24,402 bases of DNA, from positions 1-24,402 of the forward strand of contig JANRJF010000080.1 of the NCBI GenBank assembly GCA_033764095.1, read 5' to 3'. The notes under the pieces were generated by a model. It was given only the letters and a program-made list of their open reading frames with translations, made no database searches and was not told the origin of the DNA. How positions within the stretch are numbered: position 1 is the first letter of the stretch; each line of letters starts with the position of its first letter. Shown here piece by piece: positions 13,282-24,015 of this stretch. A program made the translations under genes and the position numbers. This DNA is from JBDTMT01 sp033764095. GTDB taxonomy: Bacteria > Desulfobacterota > Binatia > HRBIN30 > CADEER01.

Positions 13282-16231
13282 GCGCCACCTCGCAGACCGC
13301 GGTGGCGCAGCGTAGCGGCGGCGCCAGCCGGTCGGCGGCCGGCAGGGCGAGCCACACCTCGCCGTTCTCGACCCGCACCGGGAAGGTCTGCACGCGGTAC
13401 TGCGGATCGCTGAGCCCGCTGCCGTCACGCAAGGAGAAGGTCTTCTTGTGCAACGGGCAGGCGACCTTGGGCTCGCCCTGCTGGGTGCCGAGCAGGCCGC
13501 GCGCCAGCACCATGTCCTTGCGATGCGGGCACATCGCCTGCGTCGCGTACCACTCGTCACGGCTGGCGAAGTGGAACACCGCGATCTGCGCCTCGCCGTG
13601 GCGAACCGTGATGCCGCCGTCGCGCGGCACCTGGTCGACGCGTGCGACGCGCACCCATTCGGCGTCGTCGACCGGCGGCGGTGGCGCCGGCGGTTGCGCG
13701 TCGGGCCAGTCGGCCGGCCGGCGCTGGCCGCGCTCGCGCACGAAGTCGAGCGCCGGATCGGGCTCGGCGCCAGCGGCGAAGTGGGTGAACTGCGCGCGCC
13801 GCGCCGGGTCGCGCACCACCGCCGCCCACTCGCACTCGTACGAGTCGACCAGCTGCTGCATGTCGCGCTCGAGCTGCGCGCCGATACCGAGCGCGTCGTC
13901 GACGATGACGCGCTTCAGGTACTCCAGCCCGCCGTCGAGCCGCTCCAGCCAGCGCGCCGTGCGCTCCAGCGGGTTGGCGGTGTGGATGTAGTACATCAGG
14001 AAGCGGTCGATGAGGCGGATCAGCGTCGCCTCGTCGACATCCGACGCGAGCAGCTCGGCGTGGCGCGGCTGCGCGCCGCCGTTGCCGCCGACGTAGAGGT
14101 TCCAGCCCTGCTCGGTGGCGATGATGCCGAAGTCCTTGCTCTGCGCCTCGGCGCATTCGCGGATGCAGCCGGAGACGGCGGACTTGAGCTTGTGCGGCGC
14201 GCGCAGGCCGCGGTAGCGCTGCTCGACGCGGATGGCGAGCCCGACCGAGTCCTGCACGCCGAAGCGACACCAGGTCGAGCCGACGCAGCTCTTCACCGTG
14301 CGCATCGCCTTGCCGTAGGCGTGGCCGCTCTCGAAGCCGGCCTCGACCAGCGCCTCCCAGATGTCGGGCAACTGCTCGACGCGCGCGCCGAGCAGGTCGA
14401 TGCGCTGCCCGCCGGTGATCTTGCAGTAGAGGTCGAAGTCGCGCGCGATCTCGCCGAGCCGCACCAGCTTGTCGGGCGTGATCTCGCCGCCGGGGATGCG
14501 CGGCACTACCGAGTAGGTGCCGCCGCGCTGGATGTTGGCGAGGAAGCGGTCGTTGGTATCCTGGATCGCCGCGTGATTGAGGACGAAGTCGTTCCAGGTG
14601 CTGGCGAGGATCGACGCCACCGCCGGGCGGCAGATCTCGCAGCCGCTGCCCTGGCCGTGGCTGGCGAGCAGCGCGTCGAACGACGCGAGGCGGCCGAGCT
14701 TGACGATCTCGAAGAGCTCCTGGCGCGTGTACGCGAAGTGCTCGCAGAGGTTGCGGTTCACCGCCCGTCCGCTGCGCGCCAGCTCGCTCTCCAGAATGCG
14801 CGCGACGAACGGCACACAGCCGCCGCAACCGGTACCGGCGCGCGTGCACGCCTTCACCGCGCCCATCGAGCTCAGCTCCTGCTCGGCGATCGCGGCGCAG
14901 ATCGCGCCCTTGCTCACCCCATTGCAGGCACAGATCTGCGCCGCGTCGTCGAGGTCGTCGGGCGAGGCGCCGGCGGCGCCGCCACTGCCGAAGAGCAGCT
15001 CGTGCGGGCGCTCGGGCAGCGGGCGGCCCTCACGCGCGGTGATCAGCAGCGGCACGTACGGCGCCGCGTCGCCGACCAGGATGCCGCCGAGCAGGCGGCT
15101 GCCGTCCTGGCTGATGACCAGCTTCTGGTAGACGCCGCGCACGCGGTCCTCGAAGACCACCGCCTGCGCGACGGTGCCGGCGGTGGCGTCGGCGAAGGCG
15201 TCGCCGAAGCTCGCCACCTCGACGCCGAGCAGCTTGAGCTTGGTGGAGAGGTCGGCGCCGGTGAACTCCGCCGCGCCGCCGTGCAGCCGCGCGGCGAGCG
15301 CGTCGGCCATCTCGTAGCCGGGCGCGACCAGTCCGTAGACCATGCCGCCGACCAGCGCGCATTCGCCGATCGCGCAGATGCGCGGATCGCTGCTGCGCAG
15401 CCCGCTGTCGACGAGGATGCCGCCGCGCTCGCCGACCGTCAGCCCGGCGGCGCGCGCCAGCTCGTCGCGCGGCCGGATGCCGGCCGAGACGATGACCATG
15501 TCGACATACAGCGGCTCGCGGTTGGCGAGCTTGAGCCCGGTCACTGCCTGGTGGCCGACGATCGCCTGCGTCTGCGCGTCGAGGTGCACCTGCACGCCGA
15601 GCTGCTCGATCGCCCGGCGCAGCACCGCGCCGCCGCCGGCATCGACCTGGCGCGGCATCAGCCGCGGCGCGAACTCGACGACGTGCGTCTCCAGGCCGAG
15701 ATCGTGCGCCGCCTTGGCCGCTTCCAGGCCGAGCAGGCCGCCGCCGATCACCGCGGCGCGGCGCGCGCGGCCGGCGAAGGCGCGGATCGCCTCGACGTCC
15801 TCGATGGTGCGGTAGACGAAAACCCCCGGCGTCTCGATGCCGGGCAGCGGCGGGACGAACGGCGCCGAACCGGTGGCCAGCACCAGCACGTCGTAGCCGA
15901 GCAGCGCGCCGCCGCTGGTGCGCACGCGCCGGCGCCGGCGGTCGATCGACTCGACCCGCTCGTTCAGCCGCAGCGCGATGCCGCGCTCGGCGTACCAGGC
16001 CTCATCGGCCAGCGAGAGATCAGCCGCCGTGCGGCCGCAGAACAGCTCGCTCAGATGGACGCGGTCGTAGGCCGGGCGCGGCTCCTCGCCGATGCAGGTG
16101 AGGGTGAAACGGCGCTCGGCATCGGCCGCCATCAGGCGCGCGCAGAAGCGATGCGCCACCATGCCGTTGCCGACCACGACGACGCGCGTCGGGCGGGTTC
16201 GCTTGCGGGTGGCGGGTGCGGTTGCGGACAT
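13274..16231 (-). CDS. nirBD: NADH-dependent nitrite reductase, NirB-NirD fusion
   Basis: This 985-residue cytoplasmic enzyme reduces nitrite to ammonium. Its domains in order are: FAD/NADH oxidoreductase (VVVVGNGMVAH, residues 17-27; VIGGGLLGLE, 161-170); two BFD-like [2Fe-2S] segments (CACN at 434-437 with GCGGC at 468-472; then SGCEICRP at 529-536); and the siroheme/[4Fe-4S] domain with Cys649, Cys655, Cys689 and Cys693. A NirD Rieske-like domain is fused at the C-terminus with Cys901/His903 (CPHR) and Cys925/His928 (CPLHKK). Its Rieske ligands are intact, unlike NirD of enterics. GAGGAG lies 7 bases before ATG 16231 and 4 before an adjacent ATG at 16234; the former is preferred. The gene follows the NasT-type leader and overlaps the cytochrome b gene downstream. 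Confidence 0.95.
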   Translation of the reverse strand: MSATAPATRKRTRPTRVVVVGNGMVAHRFCARLMAADAERRFTLTCIGEEPRPAYDRVHLSELFCGRTAADLSLADEAWYAERGIALRLNERVESIDRRRRRVRTSGGALLGYDVLVLATGSAPFVPPLPGIETPGVFVYRTIEDVEAIRAFAGRARRAAVIGGGLLGLEAAKAAHDLGLETHVVEFAPRLMPRQVDAGGGAVLRRAIEQLGVQVHLDAQTQAIVGHQAVTGLKLANREPLYVDMVIVSAGIRPRDELARAAGLTVGERGGILVDSGLRSSDPRICAIGECALVGGMVYGLVAPGYEMADALAARLHGGAAEFTGADLSTKLKLLGVEVASFGDAFADATAGTVAQAVVFEDRVRGVYQKLVISQDGSRLLGGILVGDAAPYVPLLITAREGRPLPERPHELLFGSGGAAGASPDDLDDAAQICACNGVSKGAICAAIAEQELSSMGAVKACTRAGTGCGGCVPFVARILESELARSGRAVNRNLCEHFAYTRQELFEIVKLGRLASFDALLASHGQGSGCEICRPAVASILASTWNDFVLNHAAIQDTNDRFLANIQRGGTYSVVPRIPGGEITPDKLVRLGEIARDFDLYCKITGGQRIDLLGARVEQLPDIWEALVEAGFESGHAYGKAMRTVKSCVGSTWCRFGVQDSVGLAIRVEQRYRGLRAPHKLKSAVSGCIRECAEAQSKDFGIIATEQGWNLYVGGNGGAQPRHAELLASDVDEATLIRLIDRFLMYYIHTANPLERTARWLERLDGGLEYLKRVIVDDALGIGAQLERDMQQLVDSYECEWAAVVRDPARRAQFTHFAAGAEPDPALDFVRERGQRRPADWPDAQPPAPPPPVDDAEWVRVARVDQVPRDGGITVRHGEAQIAVFHFASRDEWYATQAMCPHRKDMVLARGLLGTQQGEPKVACPLHKKTFSLRDGSGLSDPQYRVQTFPVRVENGEVWLALPAADRLAPPLRCATAVCEVAHA

Positions 16232-16392
16232 CATCAGGCTCCTCGATTGCGGGAATAAGCCCCGCACGAAGGGACGCCGTTGTCCGCTGGGTGGACCGTC
16301 GTCGGTCGCACCACACTTCGCTCACCGGTTTGCGTCAGCAATGCGTGTGCCGCGCTGCGTCAGACTCCTGCCCTGTGGCCGCACGCTCCTCG

Positions 16393-16433
16393 GTGCGCCG
16401 CGATGCGCACTCGGTAAGCAGGCGCGTGCCCGC
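16393..16433 (-). promoter_or_regulatory. Candidate NasT (ANTAR) RNA target: two hairpins with hexaloops
   Basis: Read on the minus strand, GCGGG-CACGCG-CCTGC (16433-16418, one G-U pair) is followed after 7 nt by GTGCGC-ATCGCG-GCGCAC (16410-16393, perfect 6-bp stem). The second loop has A at position 1 and G at position 4, the rule known for ANTAR target hairpins; the first has C1/G4 and fits only in part. The 3' strand of the second hairpin can alternatively pair with GTGCGGCC just downstream (16384-16377), giving a competing stem (16377-16399). That is the layout expected for antitermination, but no U-run follows the competing stem. Confidence 0.5.
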
Positions 16434-16488
16434 GGCGCAGGCACGGATCGCTACTGGCAGGGATTCGATCGGGTGATCGCAGGCGTCT

Positions 16489-16546
16489 TTCACCACAACG
16501 ACACAACGGCCGTGGTGTCGTTGTGCCGTGGTGTCGTTGTGGTGAA
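16489..16546. repeat. CACCACAACGACAC hairpin repeat
   Basis: The 16-bp arms TTCACCACAACGACAC (16489-16504) and GTGTCGTTGTGGTGAA (16531-16546) are perfectly complementary. A further copy of GTGGTGTCGTTGTG (16512-16525) in the 26-base loop allows two alternative foldings. It starts 9 bp after the nasS stop codon and could act as a terminator or processing site between nasTS and the nirBD operon. It is unrelated in sequence to the other repeats in the window. Confidence 0.92.
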
Positions 16547-16554
16547 GGAACCTG

Positions 16555-17736
16555 TTACGCGGTCGGGTCGAACACCGTACCGTCGAAGAACAGGTCGCTG
16601 CCCATGACGATGTCGCCGTCGTCGCTGGCGAGACGCCATGGATCGGCGTGCTCGCCTTCGCGCTTCAGGTCCACCGCCGGCGCGCGCACGCCGACCGCCT
16701 GCGCGGCGGCGCGGTAGAGATCGGGCCGGTAGACCTCGCGCGCGATGGCCGACACGTCGAGGCGGTCGTCGATCTGGCCCCAGCGCCGCATCTGCTGCAG
16801 CAGCCAGACGCCGTGCGAGATCCACGGAAAGTTGGCGGCGTAGCGATGGAAGACGTGGAAGTCGGGCAGGTCCACCGGCGGCTCGCCGGGGCGCAGCACG
16901 ACGCGACCGGTGAGCGAGCCGGCGAGCAGTGCCGCCGGCGCGCCGACGTAGCGCGGATCGGCGAGCAGCTGTGCGACCTCTTCGCGGTGCGTGTCGGTCC
17001 AGATCGCCGCCTCCAGCAGTGCTTCGAGCAGCGCCTGGTGGCGGCGCGGCTCGCGCTCGGCGAACGCGCGCGGCACCGCGAACACCTTCTCCGGGCTGTT
17101 GTGCCAGAGCTCGACCTTGGCGATGACGATGCAGCCGAGCGCGCGCTGCACGGCCAGCGAGCTCCACGGCTCGCCGACGCAGAAGCCGTCGATGGCGCCG
17201 CGCGCCAGCGCGTCCACCATGCGCGGCGGCGGCACCACCGAGAGCTGCACGTCGCGATCCGGGTCGATGCCCGCTGCGGCGAGCCAGTAGCGCAGCTCGT
17301 AGTTGTGCGTCGCGAACGGGTAGACCATGGCGAAGCGCAGCGGCGCGCGGCCGGCGCCGCGGTCGGCGGCGATGACCTGTTTGAGCGCCGCGGCGGTCAC
17401 CGGCCGCTGCGCCGTCGCCGCTGCATCGGCGGCCTGCATACGCTCCCACAGCGCGTGCGACACGGTGATGGCGTTGCCGTTCAGATCGAGACTGAAGGCG
17501 GTGAGCGTCGGCACCGCCAGCGGATCGATGCCGGCGGCGGCGGCGAGCGGCATGCCGGCGAGCATCTGGGCGCCGTCGAGCGCGCCGACCGCGAGCTTGT
17601 CGCGGATCGTCGCCCACGACGCCTCGCGGCTCAGCTCGACCGCCAGCCCGTGGCGGCGGAAGTAGCCGCGCGCCTCGGCGACCGCCAGCACGGCGCAGTC
17701 GATCAGCGGAATGAACCCGAGCCGCAGCGGCGTCAT
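16555..17736 (-). CDS. nasS: Nitrate/nitrite sensor NasS (NrtA-like binding protein without signal peptide)
   Basis: This 393-residue protein is related to the periplasmic nitrate-binding protein NrtA, but starts directly with the binding fold (MTPLRLGFIPLIDCAVLAVA) and has no signal peptide or lipobox, so it stays in the cytoplasm. Conserved family stretches include the ARGYFRRHGLAVELSREASW segment, DGAQMLAGMPLAA, an F-x-L-N-G-N-A-I-T-V-S segment, and GFCVGEPWSSLA. In known NasS-NasT systems, NasS holds NasT when nitrate and nitrite are absent and releases it when they bind. The ATG at 17736 overlaps the nasT stop (ATGA), supporting stoichiometric co-expression. There is no transporter permease or ATPase next to it, which argues against an ABC uptake role. 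Confidence 0.92.
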   Translation of the reverse strand: MTPLRLGFIPLIDCAVLAVAEARGYFRRHGLAVELSREASWATIRDKLAVGALDGAQMLAGMPLAAAAGIDPLAVPTLTAFSLDLNGNAITVSHALWERMQAADAAATAQRPVTAAALKQVIAADRGAGRAPLRFAMVYPFATHNYELRYWLAAAGIDPDRDVQLSVVPPPRMVDALARGAIDGFCVGEPWSSLAVQRALGCIVIAKVELWHNSPEKVFAVPRAFAEREPRRHQALLEALLEAAIWTDTHREEVAQLLADPRYVGAPAALLAGSLTGRVVLRPGEPPVDLPDFHVFHRYAANFPWISHGVWLLQQMRRWGQIDDRLDVSAIAREVYRPDLYRAAAQAVGVRAPAVDLKREGEHADPWRLASDDGDIVMGSDLFFDGTVFDPTA

Positions 17737-18317
17737 GGCAGCAGCTCCGCGGCGGAGACCAGCTCGCGCGCGATGGTGGCGAGGCGCGTCTTGCGGTCCA
17801 TCGCCATCTTGCGCAGCAGCTTGAACGCCGCCTCCTCGTCGAGGCCGCGGCGCTTCATCAGAATGCCCTTCGCCCGCTCGATCACCTTGCGCTCCTCCAG
17901 GCTGGACCTGGCGCTCTCCAGCTCGCGGCGCAGCGCCTGGAACTCGGTGAAGCGCGCGATCGCCACCTCCAGCACCGGCCGCACCCGCTCGGGGCTCAGG
18001 CCGCCGACCACGTAGGCGCTGACGCCGGCCTGCACCGCGGCGCGGATCGACTCGCTGTCGCTGCGGTCGACGAACATCACCGTCGGCAGCGCCTGATGCT
18101 GGGTGATGCGCGACATGTCCTCCAGCGTGTCGCGGTCCGGACACTCCATGTCGATGACGATCACGTCCGGGCGCGTCGCGCCGATCACCTCCTGCAGGTC
18201 GTCGCGTCCGATCAGCGTCGCCACCACCTCGCAGCCGTCATCGCGCAGGCCGCGTTCAATGAGCGCCGCCCGTTCGGCGTTCTCATCGACAATCATGACG
18301 CGAATCGGGCTCGGCAC
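17733..18317 (-). CDS. nasT: NasT-type response regulator with ANTAR RNA-binding domain
   Basis: This 194-residue protein has a receiver domain at residues about 5-120 (acidic pair Asp11/Glu12, phospho-acceptor position Asp56 in VIVIDMEC). A coiled linker (about 120-140) leads to an ANTAR domain (about 140-190) with the family helix pattern ERAKGILMKRRGLDEEAAFKLLRKMA. It is expected to bind two-hairpin leaders in RNA and prevent termination, freeing nirBD-nasA expression when NasS senses nitrate. The start is GTG at 18317 because an in-frame TAG lies three codons upstream; no good ribosome binding site is seen. ATG 18296 is the alternative but would shorten the first strand. It is the first gene of the minus-strand nitrate locus. 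Confidence 0.93.
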   Translation of the reverse strand: MPSPIRVMIVDENAERAALIERGLRDDGCEVVATLIGRDDLQEVIGATRPDVIVIDMECPDRDTLEDMSRITQHQALPTVMFVDRSDSESIRAAVQAGVSAYVVGGLSPERVRPVLEVAIARFTEFQALRRELESARSSLEERKVIERAKGILMKRRGLDEEAAFKLLRKMAMDRKTRLATIARELVSAAELLP

Positions 18318-18414
18318 AGGGGTCTAGGTATGCAGCAAGCCCGGTGCCACCCCTGTTTGGGTGACTGTCGCCACTCAGAAGGGCGCTCGCTCGACGAGGG
18401 TGGGCGTTTCGTAG

Positions 18415-18632
18415 GCGCTCAACTGCCTAACACAGATGAACACAGACCCCGCCGCCACCCCGCCCGATGATACCCGGAGGCAGCCGAATCGATGCGACAG
18501 TGGCGTATCGATCCGCCACGCCACCGCCGATGACGGGACCCATAGAAAAGTCAGATTTGAGGTGGGGTTGGGCTCGGTGTTCATCGGGGCGGCGGGCGGG
18601 GTCTGTGTTCATCTGTGGCAGGCAGTTGAACC
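18415..18632 (-). repeat. Long-hairpin repeat family, copy D
   Basis: This imperfect inverted repeat of about 218 bp has a left arm at about 18415-18480 (GCGCTCAACTGCCTAACACA, GATGAACACAGACCCC) and a right arm at about 18570-18632. The loop has its own hairpin, GTGGCG (18500-18505) with CGCCAC (18514-18519). Read on the minus strand, the loop aligns with copy B (around TCGATACG and CGATTCGG) and begins with CCCAACCCCACCTCA as in copy A. It occupies most of the 341-bp divergent spacer between nasT and alaS. The remaining 97 bp beside nasT hold one small hairpin (18348-18363) and no gene. No promoter could be assigned with confidence. Confidence 0.9.
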
Positions 18633-18658
18633 CCCAAGACCCATCGACTAGGCCTCTA

Positions 18659-22271
<3,613 letters not shown>

Positions 22272-22275
<4 letters not shown>

Positions 22276-22724
22276 GCCGTGTGCGGCGAGTCGTGGCCGT
22301 CACCACGCGTCGCCGCCTGCCCGGCATCACCGCCGCCGCCGTGCGCGCCGATGCGACCGCCCTGCTCGCCCTGCTCAAGGTCGACGCCGAGCTCAGCGTC
22401 GCGCTGATCGGCGACGCCGAGATGCACGCACTCAACCGCGACTACCGCGGCAAGGATCGCCCGACCGACGTGCTGGCCTTTGCGCTGCGCGAGGGCGAGG
22501 ACGCACACCTGCACGCCGACATGCTCGGCGACGTGGTCATCTCGCTCGACACCGCCGCGCGCCAGGCGCGCGAGCGCGGCCACAGCACCGCCGACGAGGT
22601 GCGCTTCCTGCTCGCGCACGGCATCCTGCATCTGCTCGGCTACGACCACGAGCGCTCGGCGCGCGAAGCACGCCGCATGTTCGCCAAGCAGCGTGCGCTG
22701 CTCACGCGCTTGGCCGCGGACTAG
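22272..22724 (+). CDS. ybeY: Endoribonuclease YbeY (rRNA maturation factor)
   Basis: This 150-residue zinc-dependent endoribonuclease acts in 16S rRNA 3'-end maturation and ribosome quality control. The catalytic zinc motif HGILHLLGYDH is intact (His116, His120, His126). The family segment NRDYRGKDRPTDVLAF (55-70) and the GDVVIS strand precede it. The ATG overlaps the phoH stop, the classic phoH-ybeY pairing. In many bacteria the next gene is a CBS/HlyC-type protein; here it is a cytochrome P450, so the conserved cluster ends at this gene. Confidence 0.96.
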
Positions 22725-22750
22725 TGCCCGCAGCGGACCGCGCCAATCCG

Positions 22751-22756
22751 AGGAGG
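22751..22756 (+). promoter_or_regulatory. Strong ribosome binding site deciding the P450 start
   Basis: A perfect AGGAGG stands 6 bases before ATG 22763. It favours this start over the in-frame GTG at 22724, which overlaps the ybeY stop and would place the Shine-Dalgarno inside the gene. Confidence 0.85.
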
Positions 22757-22762
22757 ACTCGC

Positions 22763-23941
22763 ATGCGTCAGCGACAGCCCGAGTTGCCCATCGACCTGTA
22801 CAGCGACGCGGCGATCGCCGACCCGTATCCGCTCTACCGCGCCATCCGCGATCGCGGACCGGCGGTATGGCTGAGCGCGCACGACGCCTGGGCCATCGGC
22901 CGCTTCAGCGACGTGCGCTCCGCGCTGCGCGCCGACGCGGTGCTGGTGTCCGGTCATGGCGTCGCCATGAACGAGCTGGTGAACGGGACCGCGTCGCGCG
23001 TCACCCTGACCACCGACGGCGACGTGCATCGCCGGCTGCGCAAGGCGTTGATGGCGCCGATGATGCCCAGCGCCCTGCCCGCCGTCGAGGCCGAGATCCA
23101 GCAACTCGCCGACCGCCTGGTGGCCGACCTGCTCGAGCGCGACGGTTTCGACGGCGTCGTCGATTTCGCGCAGTATCTGCCGCTCTCCGTCGTCGCACGA
23201 CTGGTCGGGCTTCCGGACGCCGGACGGCAGCGCATGCTCGACTGGGCGGCGGCGATGTTCGACGTCCTCGGGGTCATGAACGACCGCGGCCAGCGCGCAC
23301 TGCCGTTGGTCTTCCAACTCGCCGAATACATCGGCGCCCTGCAGCGAGGCGATCTGCGGCCCGACGGCTGGGCGGCACGCCTCTACGCGGCGGCGGACGA
23401 GGGGCGCATCGAGCCGGGCGACATCGCCGGCATGCTGATCGACTACGTCGCGCCGAGCCTGGACACGACGATTCTCGCCACCGCGCGTCTGCTCCACGAG
23501 CTCGGACGCTGTCCGGATCAGTGGCAGCTCCTACGCGCCGAGCCGACGCTCGTGCCGCGCGCCATCCACGAGGCGATCCGGCTGGCGTCGCCGGTGCGCG
23601 CCTTCAGCCGTCTCGCCGCCGACGACTACGTCGTCGAAGGGACCGGCATCCCGGCCGGCGATCGCGTCCTGGTCTTGTACGGGTCGGCCAACCGCGACGA
23701 ACGGCGCTATGCGGATCCCGATCGATTCGACGTCCGGCGCGACGCCAAGGACCACCTCGGCTTCGGCCACGGCGTGCACCGCTGCGCCGGCAGCTACCTG
23801 GCCGAGCTCGAGATGGACGCGTTGCTCCGGGCGATGGTGGCACGCGTCGGCCGCATCGAGGTCGGCGATCCTGCGCTGGCCGTGAACAACGTGCTCTGCG
23901 GCTACCGCAGCTTCCGGGCTTCGTTTCGTCGAGACGGTTAG
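22763..23941 (+). CDS. Bacterial cytochrome P450
   Basis: This 392-residue soluble class I monooxygenase has the heme-binding loop GFGHGVHRCAG with Cys341, the K-helix ExxR (Glu270-Arg273, EAIR) and the C-helix HRRLRK around residue 90. The I-helix oxygen-activation motif reads VAPSLDTT (229-236), in which the usual A/G-G-x-D/E-T is degenerate on its glycine side but keeps the acid-Thr pair (Asp234-Thr235). It has a strong own ribosome binding site 38 bp after ybeY, so it may be read from the alaS operon and translated independently. No ferredoxin or ferredoxin reductase gene adjoins it within the window. The substrate cannot be read from sequence; the length and motifs fit soluble bacterial P450s of the CYP107/CYP105-like broad type. 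Confidence 0.95.
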   Translation: MRQRQPELPIDLYSDAAIADPYPLYRAIRDRGPAVWLSAHDAWAIGRFSDVRSALRADAVLVSGHGVAMNELVNGTASRVTLTTDGDVHRRLRKALMAPMMPSALPAVEAEIQQLADRLVADLLERDGFDGVVDFAQYLPLSVVARLVGLPDAGRQRMLDWAAAMFDVLGVMNDRGQRALPLVFQLAEYIGALQRGDLRPDGWAARLYAAADEGRIEPGDIAGMLIDYVAPSLDTTILATARLLHELGRCPDQWQLLRAEPTLVPRAIHEAIRLASPVRAFSRLAADDYVVEGTGIPAGDRVLVLYGSANRDERRYADPDRFDVRRDAKDHLGFGHGVHRCAGSYLAELEMDALLRAMVARVGRIEVGDPALAVNNVLCGYRSFRASFRRDG

Positions 23942-24015
23942 CCGGTTCGGCGCCGGCGATCCGGGTTCAACGCGCTGCGCGGCGCGACCCCCTCGGCCCG
24001 CCGCGCTGAGCCTGC

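Larger units (their letters stand above)
16235..16554 (-). promoter_or_regulatory. Leader region of the nirBD-nasA operon
   Basis: This stretch of about 320 bp between nasS and nirBD has no gene. It contains, in transcript order, the CACCACAACGACAC hairpin repeat (16489-16546), two adjacent hairpins with six-base loops (16393-16433), a pair of direct TGCGTCAG repeats on the plus strand (16331-16338 and 16356-16363), and a hairpin TGCGGG/CCCGCA (16248-16266). The last hairpin lies immediately before the nirBD ribosome binding site. Its position next to nasST makes it the expected target of NasT antitermination. No convincing -35/-10 or sigma-54 promoter could be read. Confidence 0.6.

Noticed and set aside
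16417..16433. Sigma-54-like box (GGGCACG-N4-TGC on the minus strand) before nirBD.
   Set aside because: The spacing between the GG and GC elements is one base too short for sigma-54, and the sequence is part of the first hexaloop hairpin.
16555..17736. Periplasmic NrtA of an ABC nitrate importer.
   Set aside because: There is no signal peptide or lipobox, no permease or ATPase genes follow, and the gene overlaps nasT; NasS fits better.
18348..18363. CACCC/GGGTG hairpin with a six-base loop before nasT as a second ANTAR target.
   Set aside because: It is a single stem, and on the transcribed strand loop position 4 is C rather than G.
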